Source: an uncultured Lachnospiraceae bacterium | Lineage (GTDB): Bacteria > Bacillota > Clostridia > Lachnospirales > Lachnospiraceae | Length of the DNA: 25,333 bases | Direction of reading: 5' to 3' | Assembly: GCA_949076555.1 (NCBI GenBank) | Contig: CARUOB010000048.1 | Location: 1 to 25,333, forward strand | In this document: positions 7,060 through 14,714 of the stretch, piece by piece | Numbering within the stretch: position 1 is the first letter of the stretch | How the letters are laid out: each line of letters begins with the position of its first letter | Notes under the pieces: model-generated | Seen by the model: the letters and a program-made list of their open reading frames with translations, nothing else | Databases searched by the model: none | What the model was told of the DNA's origin: nothing | Program-made: the position numbers and the translations under genes

Positions 7060-7575
7060 ATGGGAATACAGGAGGTGCAGGGCCAGAGCGGGACACCGGC
7101 TTATCAGAAAAAGAAAAAGACCGGGCGTGCGGAGGGGTTTCAGGAGAGCCTGTTACAGAACTTGAAAAACAGGGATCAGGGTAAGCATTCCGACACAGCC
7201 GTGGAGCCGGAGGCGAAACAGACCGTTACAGGTATGCAGATCGGTGCGAAGGCAAAGGCGGAACAGGCGGGCATGGGAAGGATCGGCGCGGCACAGGGGA
7301 TTCGCGTGAACGCCGCGGTGGCGCAGAAAGCCATGCAGGCTGTGGAGGTGAGACGTATGAGCTATGAGGACAGCGATCATGTGAGGATTGCGGTGACGGA
7401 AGGGTATACATTGAAAGGAAAGCGGGAGGAAGGCGCGGATGCCCGGGTCTATGTGGAGGCAAAGTATGAGGACGGGCGGCTTGAAGCCTATCAGGTAGAG
7501 ATGGCGAAGGTGTCGGGGCAGACCGAGCATCTGATAGAGCAGTTTGCGATAGAGACGATGAAGGAAGGAGAATAG
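7060..7575 (+). CDS. Hypothetical hydrophilic protein, first gene of an unknown pair
   Basis: This encodes 171 residues. The start follows GGAAGGGAGG at 7041-7050. There is no signal peptide and no membrane segment. The N-terminal 60 residues are Gln/Lys-rich and probably disordered, with a KKKK run near residue 18. The middle is alanine-rich. The C-terminal 75 residues (from about MSYEDSDHVRIAVTEGYTL) look like a compact alpha/beta domain, ending in a helix (TEHLIEQFAIETMKEGE). I do not recognise the family. It ends four bases before the next gene's start, so the two are almost certainly cotranscribed and translationally linked. Its position after an ECF sigma gene might make it a target or partner, but that is inference. 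Confidence 0.8.
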   Translation: MGIQEVQGQSGTPAYQKKKKTGRAEGFQESLLQNLKNRDQGKHSDTAVEPEAKQTVTGMQIGAKAKAEQAGMGRIGAAQGIRVNAAVAQKAMQAVEVRRMSYEDSDHVRIAVTEGYTLKGKREEGADARVYVEAKYEDGRLEAYQVEMAKVSGQTEHLIEQFAIETMKEGE

Positions 7576-7579
7576 GCAC

Positions 7580-8251
7580 ATGATTCTGGGTAATCCTTAT
7601 GGCGGGTATGGCAGTATTGACACGGCGAATCGCACGGCGGAGCAGCTTTCAAAACAGGCGCGTACGTATGCGCTTCGGGAACAAATGGGGCTGAAGGGGG
7701 ATACAAATGACGGCAGCTTTTTCTCCAAGCTGAAAAGGGCGGATGAATTTATGGCGTCTGGAGAGTATGAGGGGCCGACAGATTCGATCGGCATTATGCT
7801 GAGGCAGATGGATGAACCTACGGCCGGGAAACCGGTGGTTAAGGATTTCTGGCATAACGGCGCGCATGTTTCCATATGTAAAGACGCTTTATATGGCAAT
7901 ATAATCACCATTGGCGGCAGCTCGAATCCGGACTGGATATCTGTGGATACTTCTGTTGGCACGGTGAAGGTGGATCTCAACGATATGACCAGTCTGATGA
8001 AGTGCCTTGACCTGTTTTCCCCGGAAGATCTCAATGCCATACTCCGGAAAATTCAGGAGGTTAAGCAGACAAGAGAGGCTTTAAGCCAGATAGACAGAAT
8101 GCAGGATGAGCTGGTGAAAAACAGACGCGGGCAGAAAAAGGAAGGTGGAGAAGCCGACACAGAGCAGTCTGTGGACGAGGTTGTCGGTGTGGTAAGCGCG
8201 GACGAAATGCGGGATATCGAGGAGAAGCGGGAGAAAAAATTTGTCGGGTAA
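7580..8251 (+). CDS. Hypothetical protein, second gene of the unknown pair
   Basis: This encodes 223 residues. GGAAGGAG at 7563-7570 precedes the ATG at 7580, overlapping the end of the previous gene. No signal peptide or membrane segment is visible. The N-terminus (NPYGGYGSIDTANRTAEQ) is followed by a helical stretch, then a central domain with the distinctive DSIGIMLRQMDEPTAGKPVV. A strand-rich part ends with LNDMTSLMKCLDLFSPEDL. The last 70 residues are charged and likely coiled coil. I have the impression of similar proteins in other Lachnospiraceae but know no function. It appears to be a cytoplasmic partner of the 7060 product. Confidence 0.82.
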   Translation: MILGNPYGGYGSIDTANRTAEQLSKQARTYALREQMGLKGDTNDGSFFSKLKRADEFMASGEYEGPTDSIGIMLRQMDEPTAGKPVVKDFWHNGAHVSICKDALYGNIITIGGSSNPDWISVDTSVGTVKVDLNDMTSLMKCLDLFSPEDLNAILRKIQEVKQTREALSQIDRMQDELVKNRRGQKKEGGEADTEQSVDEVVGVVSADEMRDIEEKREKKFVG

Positions 8252-8320
8252 TCCGGCTGTTTTCGTAAGCAGTGTCAGGCTGAACTGTTACATAGTAACG
8301 ACGCATCGAACCGGAATCAT

Positions 8321-8349
8321 TTGACGAAACGGGTGCGATGCAGTACACT
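8321..8349 (+). promoter_or_regulatory. Promoter of the pyridoxamine kinase gene
   Basis: TTGACG (8321-8326), 17 bases, TACACT (8344-8349). It gives a leader of about 40 bases and separates the kinase from the preceding unknown pair. Confidence 0.65.
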
Positions 8350-8397
8350 GAAACAGGGAAATATTGAGCTTACGAAAAAGGAGATACAGGCCAGACG

Positions 8398-9240
8398 ATG
8401 CAGAAAAAAATAGCGGTTATCAACGACATTGCGGGATACGGAAGATGCGCCATGACGGTGCTTCTTCCGATTATTTCTTATATGGGAGTGCAGGCGTGCC
8501 CGCTGCTTACCTCCGTCTTTTCCAGCAATACGGCATTCCCGGATTTCTTTAAGGATGACTATACAGACCGAATGGAGACGTATATTGCAAGCTGGGAAAA
8601 AATCGGGCTTCAGCGAAAATTTGACGGCATTTCCATAGGATATCTCGGTTCTGTCAGGCAGATAGAGATTGTGAGACGGTTTGTGCAGGCGTTTTCGAGG
8701 GAAGATACACTTGTGATTGTAGATCCGGTCATGGGGGATCACGGCAGACTGTACTCTGCCTATACGGTAGAGTTGTGCGCGGAGCTGGGAAAGCTGGTGG
8801 CGCTGGCGGATATCATAACGCCGAATCTGACAGAAGCCTGTCAACTGGCAAATATTCCCTATAAGGATAAGGGCTGGAAGAGGAAGGAACTTTTTGAGAT
8901 GGCAGACTGCCTTTCGGCTATGGGACCGTCCCATGTTGTCATTACGGGGATTCCACAGGGGGAATATATCGCGAACTATGTCTATGTGAAAAGGGGGGCG
9001 GAAGACCCGTCGGCACGGCTGATCCGCGTTCACAGAGCGGGGGAGGAGCGGTGTAGTACGGGAGACGTGTTTTCCGCGGTGGTAGCGGCGGATGCTTTAA
9101 ACGGTGTACCCTTTGACAAATCCGTCAGAAAGGCGTCCGGCTTTGTAAAGCAGTGCATTGAAAAAGCACTGGAGCTTGGGACGCCGCCTGCGGAAGGGGT
9201 GCCTTTTGAGGCGGTGTTAAACCGCCTCAGGCGGGGATAG
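8398..9240 (+). CDS. Pyridoxamine kinase (PfkB/ribokinase superfamily)
   Basis: This encodes 280 residues, the usual length for PdxY/PdxK-type enzymes. They phosphorylate pyridoxamine, pyridoxal or pyridoxine with ATP in vitamin B6 salvage. Diagnostic stretches are the N-terminal INDIAGYGRCAMTVLLPI, the central VIVDPVMGDHGRLYSAYT, ADIITPNLTEA, VVITGI, and the C-terminal anion-hole region RCSTGDVFSAVVAAD with the catalytic Asp. The usual GTGD motif is STGD here, a mild deviation. Cys17 and neighbours are family-typical. AAGGAG at 8378-8383 lies 14 bases upstream, rather far, and ACAGG at 8386-8390 may be used instead. It is a single gene behind its own promoter, convergent with the MerR gene. 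Confidence 0.88.
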   Translation: MQKKIAVINDIAGYGRCAMTVLLPIISYMGVQACPLLTSVFSSNTAFPDFFKDDYTDRMETYIASWEKIGLQRKFDGISIGYLGSVRQIEIVRRFVQAFSREDTLVIVDPVMGDHGRLYSAYTVELCAELGKLVALADIITPNLTEACQLANIPYKDKGWKRKELFEMADCLSAMGPSHVVITGIPQGEYIANYVYVKRGAEDPSARLIRVHRAGEERCSTGDVFSAVVAADALNGVPFDKSVRKASGFVKQCIEKALELGTPPAEGVPFEAVLNRLRRG

Positions 9241-9259
9241 GATATGGTACTTTCGCAGT

Positions 9260-9375
9260 GCGGAGCTTGAAAAACCTGCGGTTTTCCTCGCTCGCGGGCT
9301 TCGCCCTATCAGTCCATAATCTGTCAAAATTGACTGCAAGCAGTCATTTTGCCATCTTACGTCCTGACACTGCTC
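9260..9375. repeat. Intergenic stem-loop cluster, REP-like
   Basis: Three adjacent stem-loops fill the gap between the kinase and the convergent MerR gene. They are GAAAAACC/GGTTTTC around 9268-9286, GGGC/GCCC around 9297-9306, and CAAAAT-T-GACTGC (9325-9337) with GCAGTC-ATTTTG (9340-9351), twelve pairs with one bulged base. There is no coding potential. The pattern resembles dispersed palindromic elements of Clostridia. Confidence 0.6.
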
Positions 9376-10204
9376 AACTGGACAACGGATACTCTAGTTC
9401 AAATGGGTATCCGTCTTTTTTGTTTTCTTCGGAGAGCGTGTCCGTCTCGATCACATAAAAATCGTCGCTCTTTATGACTTCTTTCATTTCTTCCCTGATG
9501 GTTTCAAAGTCTGTCACATGGGTAGAGATTCTGCGGCAGGCGAAGTCCCCTTCGCTGATGGTGCGGACGGTCTGGCCCGAGGCCGTGGCAGCAGGCGCCT
9601 CTCCGGTGATCGTGAGGAACATGTGCCGCTGATATTGGCCGTTTTTGTATTCGTGCAGTACGCCGGAAGGGTAAGCAACCACCGTTCCCATCTGCTGGGC
9701 GGTGACGAAGAGCTTCAGGATATGCTGGCCGTAATATTTGGGCACGTCCATTTCCTCCAACGGCACTGTCAGCATTGTGCGGGTCACGATCTCGTTGTGA
9801 TAGAAGCCGTCGGGCAAAAGGATGCCGCTCTTGCTTTCCGGAATTTTGGCGAGACCCGTCACCGGGCTTGCCATGTTCTGCAATGTCTCCTGCAGAGTTG
9901 CAAGGCAATTGTGGATATCCATAATCTTTTGTTCTGCCAGAATCTTGCCGTCATAGAGAAGTTTCTGCAGATTGATGGAAGCGCCCTCCACATAGTTATT
10001 TAAATCCTTTAACGGAATACCCAGTTTGATGCAGACCGTGATTGCATCGAGCAGGTAGAGCTGTTCTTTCGTATAGTAGCGGTAGTTTGTCTCCGTGTTC
10101 ACAAAGGCCGGTTTGAGAATCCCGATCTGATCGTAATAGCGCAGCGACTTGATGCTCACGTTTTTTAACTTAGATACTTTTCCGATTGACATGTACTGAC
10201 TCAT
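9374..10204 (-). CDS. MerR-family regulator with GyrI-like effector domain (BmrR-like)
   Basis: This encodes 276 residues. The N-terminal winged helix-turn-helix covers about residues 5-75 (MSIGKVSKLKNVSIKSLRYYDQ is its first part), followed by the dimerising coiled coil (about 77-125). A C-terminal effector-binding region of about 140 residues ends in FYVIETDTLSEENKKDGYPF. BmrR-type proteins bind hydrophobic cations and activate multidrug transporter genes by twisting a promoter. No transporter lies beside this gene, so it may control itself or a distant target. The start at 10204 is uncertain; the Met codon at 10192 is an alternative with equally weak upstream signals. Its last codons are shared with the terminator at 9385. 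Confidence 0.9.
   Translation of the reverse strand: MSQYMSIGKVSKLKNVSIKSLRYYDQIGILKPAFVNTETNYRYYTKEQLYLLDAITVCIKLGIPLKDLNNYVEGASINLQKLLYDGKILAEQKIMDIHNCLATLQETLQNMASPVTGLAKIPESKSGILLPDGFYHNEIVTRTMLTVPLEEMDVPKYYGQHILKLFVTAQQMGTVVAYPSGVLHEYKNGQYQRHMFLTITGEAPAATASGQTVRTISEGDFACRRISTHVTDFETIREEMKEVIKSDDFYVIETDTLSEENKKDGYPFELEYPLSS
9385..9421 (+). terminator. Terminator of the kinase gene, inside the MerR 3' end
   Basis: ACGGATAC (9385-9392) pairs with GTATCCGT (9407-9414), followed by C and six T. The stem codes for the last residues of the convergent MerR gene (GYPFELEYP), so one sequence serves two purposes. Confidence 0.8.
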
Positions 10205-10266
10205 AACTTGTTTCCAATATCCTTTTACCAGTTGTTTCTTTTAGCTTTGATTTGATTTCTTTCTAA

Positions 10267-10282
10267 ACTATACCCGAGGGTA
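10267..10282 (-). promoter_or_regulatory. Candidate MerR dyad and -10 box
   Basis: TACCC (10271-10275) and GGGTA (10278-10282) form a short dyad, partly overlapped by a minus-strand TATAGT (10267-10272) that could be the -10 box. The site lies 67 bases upstream of the MerR start. The -35 box is unclear: TTACCA at a 15-base spacing is the best match. Confidence 0.45.
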
Positions 10283-10352
10283 AGAGTTGGTAAGACTTAT
10301 TTTGTCACAAAATTTTCCGGAAGACAAGCCTTTTTGGAAAATTAGTGGTCAT

Positions 10353-10386
10353 AAAAAATCCGCATACAAGATGCTGTATGCGGATT
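10353..10386 (-). terminator. Terminator of the cellobiose phosphorylase gene
   Basis: Twelve-pair perfect stem AATCCGCATACA (10357-10368)/TGTATGCGGATT (10375-10386), followed on the minus strand by a run of T. It lies 33 bases after the stop codon. Confidence 0.9.
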
Positions 10387-10418
10387 CTGTAAACCGTGTG
10401 TATTTAAATGAAATGATA

Positions 10419-12854
10419 CTATCCCATGGTGACAACTATGTCATATTCTGTTTTTCCTGCCACATACGGCACGATGCACCCCTCTACCAAATTACCGTCC
10501 ACGGTGAGAGACTTTATACCCTTTTCCACGTTATCGGGATTTGTCACCTTGATGTGGTAAGTGCCCTCGCGGAATTTACGGGTTAAGGTAAAGTCGCCGA
10601 AATCTTTTGGAACGCAGGGGTCGATGCCAAGTCCCTTGTGGGTAGGGTATACGCCGAGAATGTGCTGTGACACGTTCACGAAGGTCCAGGCCGCCGTCCC
10701 GGTCAGCCAGCTGTTTTTCGCTTCGCCGGGCATGTATGCGTCGGCTCCGGCTACCATCTGAGAATAAACGTAAGGCTCTGTGCGGTGAATTTCGCTAAAC
10801 TCTTCCACATAGGAAGGGCAGGTTTTTCGATAGATTTCGAAAGCCCTGTCGCCACGGCCGATCACGGTTTCCGCGATGGAAACCCAAGGATTGTTATGGC
10901 AGAAAATACCGGCGTTCTCCTTGTATCCGGGCGGATAGGAGGAGATTTCTCCCAGCTCCAGATGATATTTGGTGTAGGCTGGCTGTAAGATCATCACGCC
11001 GTACTCGGTGTCCAGTTTTTCCTTGACGGAATCCAGCGCTTTTTCGGCAAGGCCTTCCTTCACGCCGATACCGGCGAGAGAGCAGAAGCCGTTGGACTCG
11101 ATATAAATCTGCCCTTCGTCGCACTCTTTAGAGCCGATCTTTTGGCCGTGGGCGTCGTAAGCGCGGACAAACCAGTCACCGTCCCAGCCATCCTTCAATA
11201 CGGCGTCATACATTTTCCGCACTTGTGCGCGGGCGTAATCCGCCTCCGCCTGATTGTCCATAAGTTCGCACAACTGCGCGTACTCTTCCCCGTACTTGAC
11301 GAACATACCGGCGATAAACACAGATTCCGCCACAGGCCCTTCGGAGGGGCCGAAGGTCTGGAAGGATTCGCCCGGATGCTCTGAGAAGCAGTTTAAGTTC
11401 AGACAGTCGTTCCAGTCGGCGCGTCCGATCAGGGGCAGCCCATGAGGCCCCTTGTGGGCCACGATATAGTCGAAGGAGCGTTTCAGGTGCTCTGACAGAG
11501 GTTTTGCGAGAGATTCATCGTTGTCGAAGGGCACCTGTTCTGTTAAAATAGAGGTGTCTCCCGTCTCACGCACATAGGCGGAAGTACCCGCAATCAGCCA
11601 AAGCGGATCGTCGTTAAAGCCGCTGCCGATATCGGAGTTGCCCTTCTTGGTGAGGGGCTGGTACTGGTGGTAAGCGCTGCCGTCCTCAAACTGTGTGGAG
11701 GCAATGTCGATGATACGCTGTCTTGCGCGGTCCGGGATCAGGTGGACGAAGCCAAGTAGATCCTGACAGGAATCGCGGAATCCCATGCCGCGGCCGATGC
11801 CGGACTCATAGTAGGAAGCGGAGCGGGACATGTTGAAAGTCACCATACATTGATACTGGTTCCAGATATTGACCATGCGGTCCACCTTATCGTTGGAGGA
11901 CTTTACGGTGTATTTGGAAAGTAAGTCATTCCAGTACGCGTTCAGGGCTGCGAAAGCCTGCTCCACATCCGCGTCGGTCTGATATTTGGCAAGCATTGCT
12001 TCGGCGGGCTTTTTGTTGATGACACCGTGCGCTTCCCATTTCTGATCCGCGGGATTTTCTACGTAGCCGAGAACAAATACAAAGGTTTTGCTCTCGCCGG
12101 GCTTTAAGGTCAGATTGATCTGATGGGAGGCGATGGGGGACCAGCCGTGGGCTACGGAGTTTGTAGCCTGCCCCTTTTCCACGACCTCGGGATTTGCCGC
12201 GCTGCGGTATGCGCCCAAAAATGCGTCACGGCTCGTGTCGAAGCCGTCCACTTGTGCGTTTACGGAATACACCGCATAGTGGTTTCTCCTCTCGCGGTAC
12301 TCTGTTTTATGATATATCGTGGAACCGGTCACCTCCACCTCTCCGGTGCTTAAATTGCGCTGGAAATTGCGGGAATCGTCGTCCGCGTTCCAGAGACACC
12401 ATTCCACATAGGAGAAGAGAGAAACGGTCTTTTCGCCGTCGCTTTGGTTGGTCAGCTTGATCTGGCTGATTTCGCAGTTGTCATCCATGGGGATGAAGGT
12501 GAGGACAGAAGCCTCCAGTTTGTTTTTCGCTCCCGTGAAACGGCTGTAGCCGATGCCGTGGCGGCACTCATAGCGGTCAAGTTCCGTCTGGGTCGGTTTC
12601 CAGCCGGGATTCCAGACCAGGCCGCCTTCTTTGATATAAAAGTATTTGCCGTTGTTGTCGCTTGGCACGTCGTTGTAGCGGTACCGCGTCATGCGAAGCA
12701 GTTTCGCGTCTTTATAGAAGGTGTAACCGCCGCAGGTGTTGGAGATCAGTGTAAAAAAATCTTTGCACCCCAAGTAATTGATCCAGGGCAGAGGCGTTCT
12801 GGGGGTGGTGATGACGTACTCGCGGTTCTCGTCGTCGAAATAACCAAATTTCAT
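10419..12854 (-). CDS. Cellobiose phosphorylase (GH94)
   Basis: This encodes 811 residues, full length for the family. The start is placed at 12854 (MKFGYFDDENREYVIT), with AAGGAG eight to nine bases upstream; the longer frame to 12959 has no such signal and a non-homologous N-terminus. The enzyme phosphorolyses cellobiose to alpha-glucose-1-phosphate and glucose in the cytoplasm, saving ATP. Family motifs in order are the N-terminal beta-sandwich start PRTPLPWINYLG, YECRHGIGYSRF, YHKTEYRERRNHYAVYS, the helical-barrel segment GIGRGMGFRDSCQDLLGFVH, GRADWNDCLNLNCFS, and YPPGYKENAGIFCHNNPW. The Asp of DWND, residue 483, matches the general acid of characterised homologues. No permease lies beside it. 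A divergent LacI-type gene probably controls it. Confidence 0.95.
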   Translation of the reverse strand: MKFGYFDDENREYVITTPRTPLPWINYLGCKDFFTLISNTCGGYTFYKDAKLLRMTRYRYNDVPSDNNGKYFYIKEGGLVWNPGWKPTQTELDRYECRHGIGYSRFTGAKNKLEASVLTFIPMDDNCEISQIKLTNQSDGEKTVSLFSYVEWCLWNADDDSRNFQRNLSTGEVEVTGSTIYHKTEYRERRNHYAVYSVNAQVDGFDTSRDAFLGAYRSAANPEVVEKGQATNSVAHGWSPIASHQINLTLKPGESKTFVFVLGYVENPADQKWEAHGVINKKPAEAMLAKYQTDADVEQAFAALNAYWNDLLSKYTVKSSNDKVDRMVNIWNQYQCMVTFNMSRSASYYESGIGRGMGFRDSCQDLLGFVHLIPDRARQRIIDIASTQFEDGSAYHQYQPLTKKGNSDIGSGFNDDPLWLIAGTSAYVRETGDTSILTEQVPFDNDESLAKPLSEHLKRSFDYIVAHKGPHGLPLIGRADWNDCLNLNCFSEHPGESFQTFGPSEGPVAESVFIAGMFVKYGEEYAQLCELMDNQAEADYARAQVRKMYDAVLKDGWDGDWFVRAYDAHGQKIGSKECDEGQIYIESNGFCSLAGIGVKEGLAEKALDSVKEKLDTEYGVMILQPAYTKYHLELGEISSYPPGYKENAGIFCHNNPWVSIAETVIGRGDRAFEIYRKTCPSYVEEFSEIHRTEPYVYSQMVAGADAYMPGEAKNSWLTGTAAWTFVNVSQHILGVYPTHKGLGIDPCVPKDFGDFTLTRKFREGTYHIKVTNPDNVEKGIKSLTVDGNLVEGCIVPYVAGKTEYDIVVTMG

Positions 12855-12921
12855 AGTTCCATTCTCCTTTTCGTGTGAGTTGTGTCCGGCTAGGTGAAAA
12901 TGTCCTGAAACGGAGGAGGGT

Positions 12922-12951
12922 AAACGATTAAGTAAAACCGTCTCCGATCGG
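12922..12951. promoter_or_regulatory. Candidate LacI-type operator in the cellobiose phosphorylase leader
   Basis: AAACGATTAAG (12922-12932) is followed directly by an inverted repeat, AACCG (12936-12940) and CGGTT (12949-12953 region), around the palindrome CCGATCGG. It lies just downstream of the expected transcription start, where a bound repressor would block elongation. The 11-base word recurs at 13073-13083. Confidence 0.5.
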
Positions 12952-12959
12952 TTGAGCAA

Positions 12960-12988
12960 ATTATACAGAAGAAATGAAAAAAATGCAA
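12960..12988 (-). promoter_or_regulatory. Promoter of cellobiose phosphorylase
   Basis: On the minus strand: TTGCAT (12983-12988), 17 bases, TATAAT (12960-12965). The leader is about 100 bases and contains the candidate operator at 12922. Confidence 0.8.
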
Positions 12989-13072
12989 TAATTATATAGA
13001 TTTCATGGAAGAATCAATAAATTCCGAAAGGCGCTGCATGACTTGGAACGGTAGCGCGCAATGGAAGAACGA

Positions 13073-13083
13073 AAACGATTAAG
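13073..13083. promoter_or_regulatory. Second copy of the AAACGATTAAG word, before the LacI-family gene
   Basis: The match to 12922-12932 is exact over 11 bases and continues as (T/C)AA. The spacing between copies is 151 bases. This suggests paired sites for one regulator, allowing autoregulation and perhaps looping. Confidence 0.5.
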
Positions 13084-13135
13084 CAATGCGAGACACGCGG
13101 GCATTGGGCATTTTGTGGATGGAGAGGACTAACAT

Positions 13136-14182
13136 ATGGTATCTATGAAGGACATTTCGGCGGTCTGCGGCGTCTCGGTGGCTACGGTCAGCAAGGCGCT
13201 TAACGATCAAAACGATATCGGGCAGGAGACGAAGAAGCGGATTCGTCGGGCGGCCGAGGAGCTGGGATATTTTCCCAATACGGCCGCCAAGATGCTGAAA
13301 ACGAACCGCAGTTATAATATAGGAGTTCTGTTTAATCATGAGGATTACAGCGGCTTGACCCATGATTATTACGCGCTTGTGCTGGACAGTCTCAAACGCA
13401 CGGTGGAGGAGAAGGGTTATGATATCACCTTTGTCAATACGAGCAGGCGGCGTGCAGGGGCGTCAAGCTATCTGGAACATTGCAGATCCCGGGGGTTTGA
13501 CGGTGTTGCGATTGTCTGTACAGATTTTTATTCGCCGGAGATTTTGCAGCTTGTGAGGGGCGGCATTCCCATCGTCACGCTGGATCATCTTTTTAACAAT
13601 GTCTGTGCGGTTATGTCCAACAATGTGCGGGGGATGCAAGATCTGCTCACTTATATTTATGAGAAAGGGCACCGCAGGGTAGCCTATATCCATGGGGCTG
13701 ATTCCGCCGTTACACAGAGCAGACTGTCTTCCTTTTACCGGACGGCGGCAGGGCTGGGACTGATGGTACCGGATGCGTATATCCGCATGTCTCCCTACCG
13801 CGATACCAAGGGCGCGTATGTGGAGACCGTGAAGCTGCTTGCACTGCGGGAGCCGCCCACCTGTATTCTCTATCCGGATGATTTTTCGGCGTTCGGCGGT
13901 TTTAACGCGATCCGGGAACGGGGGATGCGGATTCCCGATGATATTTCGATCGCGGGCTATGACGGCATCCGCATCGCAAGACATATCGAGCCGGTGTTAA
14001 CTACACTTAGGCAGGACACGGAGGCGCTTGGGAAAATGGTGGGAGAGAAGCTGCTCAGTCTGATTGAACATCCCAAAACCACGCTGGTGGAGACACTTGT
14101 GGTGGAGGGGCACGTATTTGAAGGAAATTCCGTGGCAAACGTGAAAGAAGCGAAAAGTAATTCGAAAGACGTCCCGTCATAG
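13136..14182 (+). CDS. LacI-family transcriptional regulator
   Basis: This encodes 348 residues. The start at 13136 has GGAGAGG at 13121-13127. The DNA-binding domain is MKDISAVCGVSVATVSKALN followed by the hinge-side helix and YFPNTAAKMLKTNRS, then a periplasmic-binding-like core from residue 62 (YNIGVLF) to about 330. Core motifs include FDGVAIVCTDF, GIPIVTLDH, ILYPDDFSAFGGFNAIRE and ISIAGYDGIRIARHIEPVLT. The protein faces the cellobiose phosphorylase gene across 281 bases that hold a repeated candidate operator. Its likely role is therefore substrate-relieved repression of that gene. The ligand, possibly cellobiose or another oligosaccharide, cannot be read from the sequence. Confidence 0.93.
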   Translation: MVSMKDISAVCGVSVATVSKALNDQNDIGQETKKRIRRAAEELGYFPNTAAKMLKTNRSYNIGVLFNHEDYSGLTHDYYALVLDSLKRTVEEKGYDITFVNTSRRRAGASSYLEHCRSRGFDGVAIVCTDFYSPEILQLVRGGIPIVTLDHLFNNVCAVMSNNVRGMQDLLTYIYEKGHRRVAYIHGADSAVTQSRLSSFYRTAAGLGLMVPDAYIRMSPYRDTKGAYVETVKLLALREPPTCILYPDDFSAFGGFNAIRERGMRIPDDISIAGYDGIRIARHIEPVLTTLRQDTEALGKMVGEKLLSLIEHPKTTLVETLVVEGHVFEGNSVANVKEAKSNSKDVPS

Positions 14183-14236
14183 AGCGGAACGCAAAGCGGT
14201 TAAAACAGACTTGGAGTCATTAAGTTACACATAAGA

Positions 14237-14272
14237 GAATGCGAAAATACGGGCATTTTCCGTAGGGCATTC
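14237..14272 (+). repeat. Hairpin before the ribosome binding site of the 14286 gene
   Basis: GAATGC-GAAAAT (14237-14248) pairs with ATTTTC (14255-14260) and GCATTC (14267-14272), with a six-base bulge. There is no T-run. It ends three bases before the GGAGGG site and could influence translation. Confidence 0.45.
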
Positions 14273-14285
14273 ATGGAGGGAAAGT

Positions 14286-14678
14286 ATGTCATCACCGATT
14301 TTATTTGACCAAAGCAGATTAAAGGCATATGATGGTCTTATGAGACTGTGCGAGTTTGCAGGGAAGTCCGGAGAGTGGCAGCAGACGTTGTGGAGCGAGT
14401 TTTTGACGAACAGGGAGCTGTACGACGCCTTCGTCTACTATCTGGAGAACCACGGGCTGCCGGATGTGCCCAAGTGCGGGGCATATTCTCTGACAGACTG
14501 CTATGTGTGGCAGATCGAGCAGGATAATCTGCGCAGGGATACCGGGAAGAATACCGCAAGTTGTAATAAGGAAGATATGGTGCTCAGGTCATTCATGATG
14601 ATGGCGGATATGTACAGACACCCGGAAGCGTATGTGAAAAAGCTGGGTGACTGGAAAGGCATGGATCAGACCATGTAA
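14286..14678 (+). CDS. Hypothetical protein
   Basis: This encodes 130 residues. GGAGGG at 14275-14280 precedes the ATG. There is no signal peptide or membrane segment. The protein looks all-helical and acidic, with aromatic-rich helices (EFLTNRELYDAFVYYLENHG and DCYVWQIEQDNLRRDTGK) and a C-terminal helix rich in Met. I do not recognise the family. It is followed 36 bases later by a DUF1700 gene on the same strand and may be cotranscribed. Nothing in the residue pattern points to catalysis, so a small protein-binding or structural role is as likely as any. Confidence 0.8.
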   Translation: MSSPILFDQSRLKAYDGLMRLCEFAGKSGEWQQTLWSEFLTNRELYDAFVYYLENHGLPDVPKCGAYSLTDCYVWQIEQDNLRRDTGKNTASCNKEDMVLRSFMMMADMYRHPEAYVKKLGDWKGMDQTM

Positions 14679-14714
14679 GGCACGGAGAAAGAACTGAGGA
14701 AAAAGGAAGGAAGT

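Noticed and set aside
6981..7184. 67-residue plus-strand frame that might be an anti-sigma gene
   Set aside because: It overlaps the inverted repeats and the 7060 gene in another frame, lacks a ribosome binding site and shows no membrane segment or zinc motif.
10287..10586. Plus-strand open frame across the phosphorylase terminator
   Set aside because: It runs through a perfect terminator stem and antisense to the GH94 C-terminus.
12855..12959. N-terminal extension of the GH94 protein
   Set aside because: It would cover the predicted leader and operator. The ribosome binding site and homologous N-terminus both support a start at 12854.
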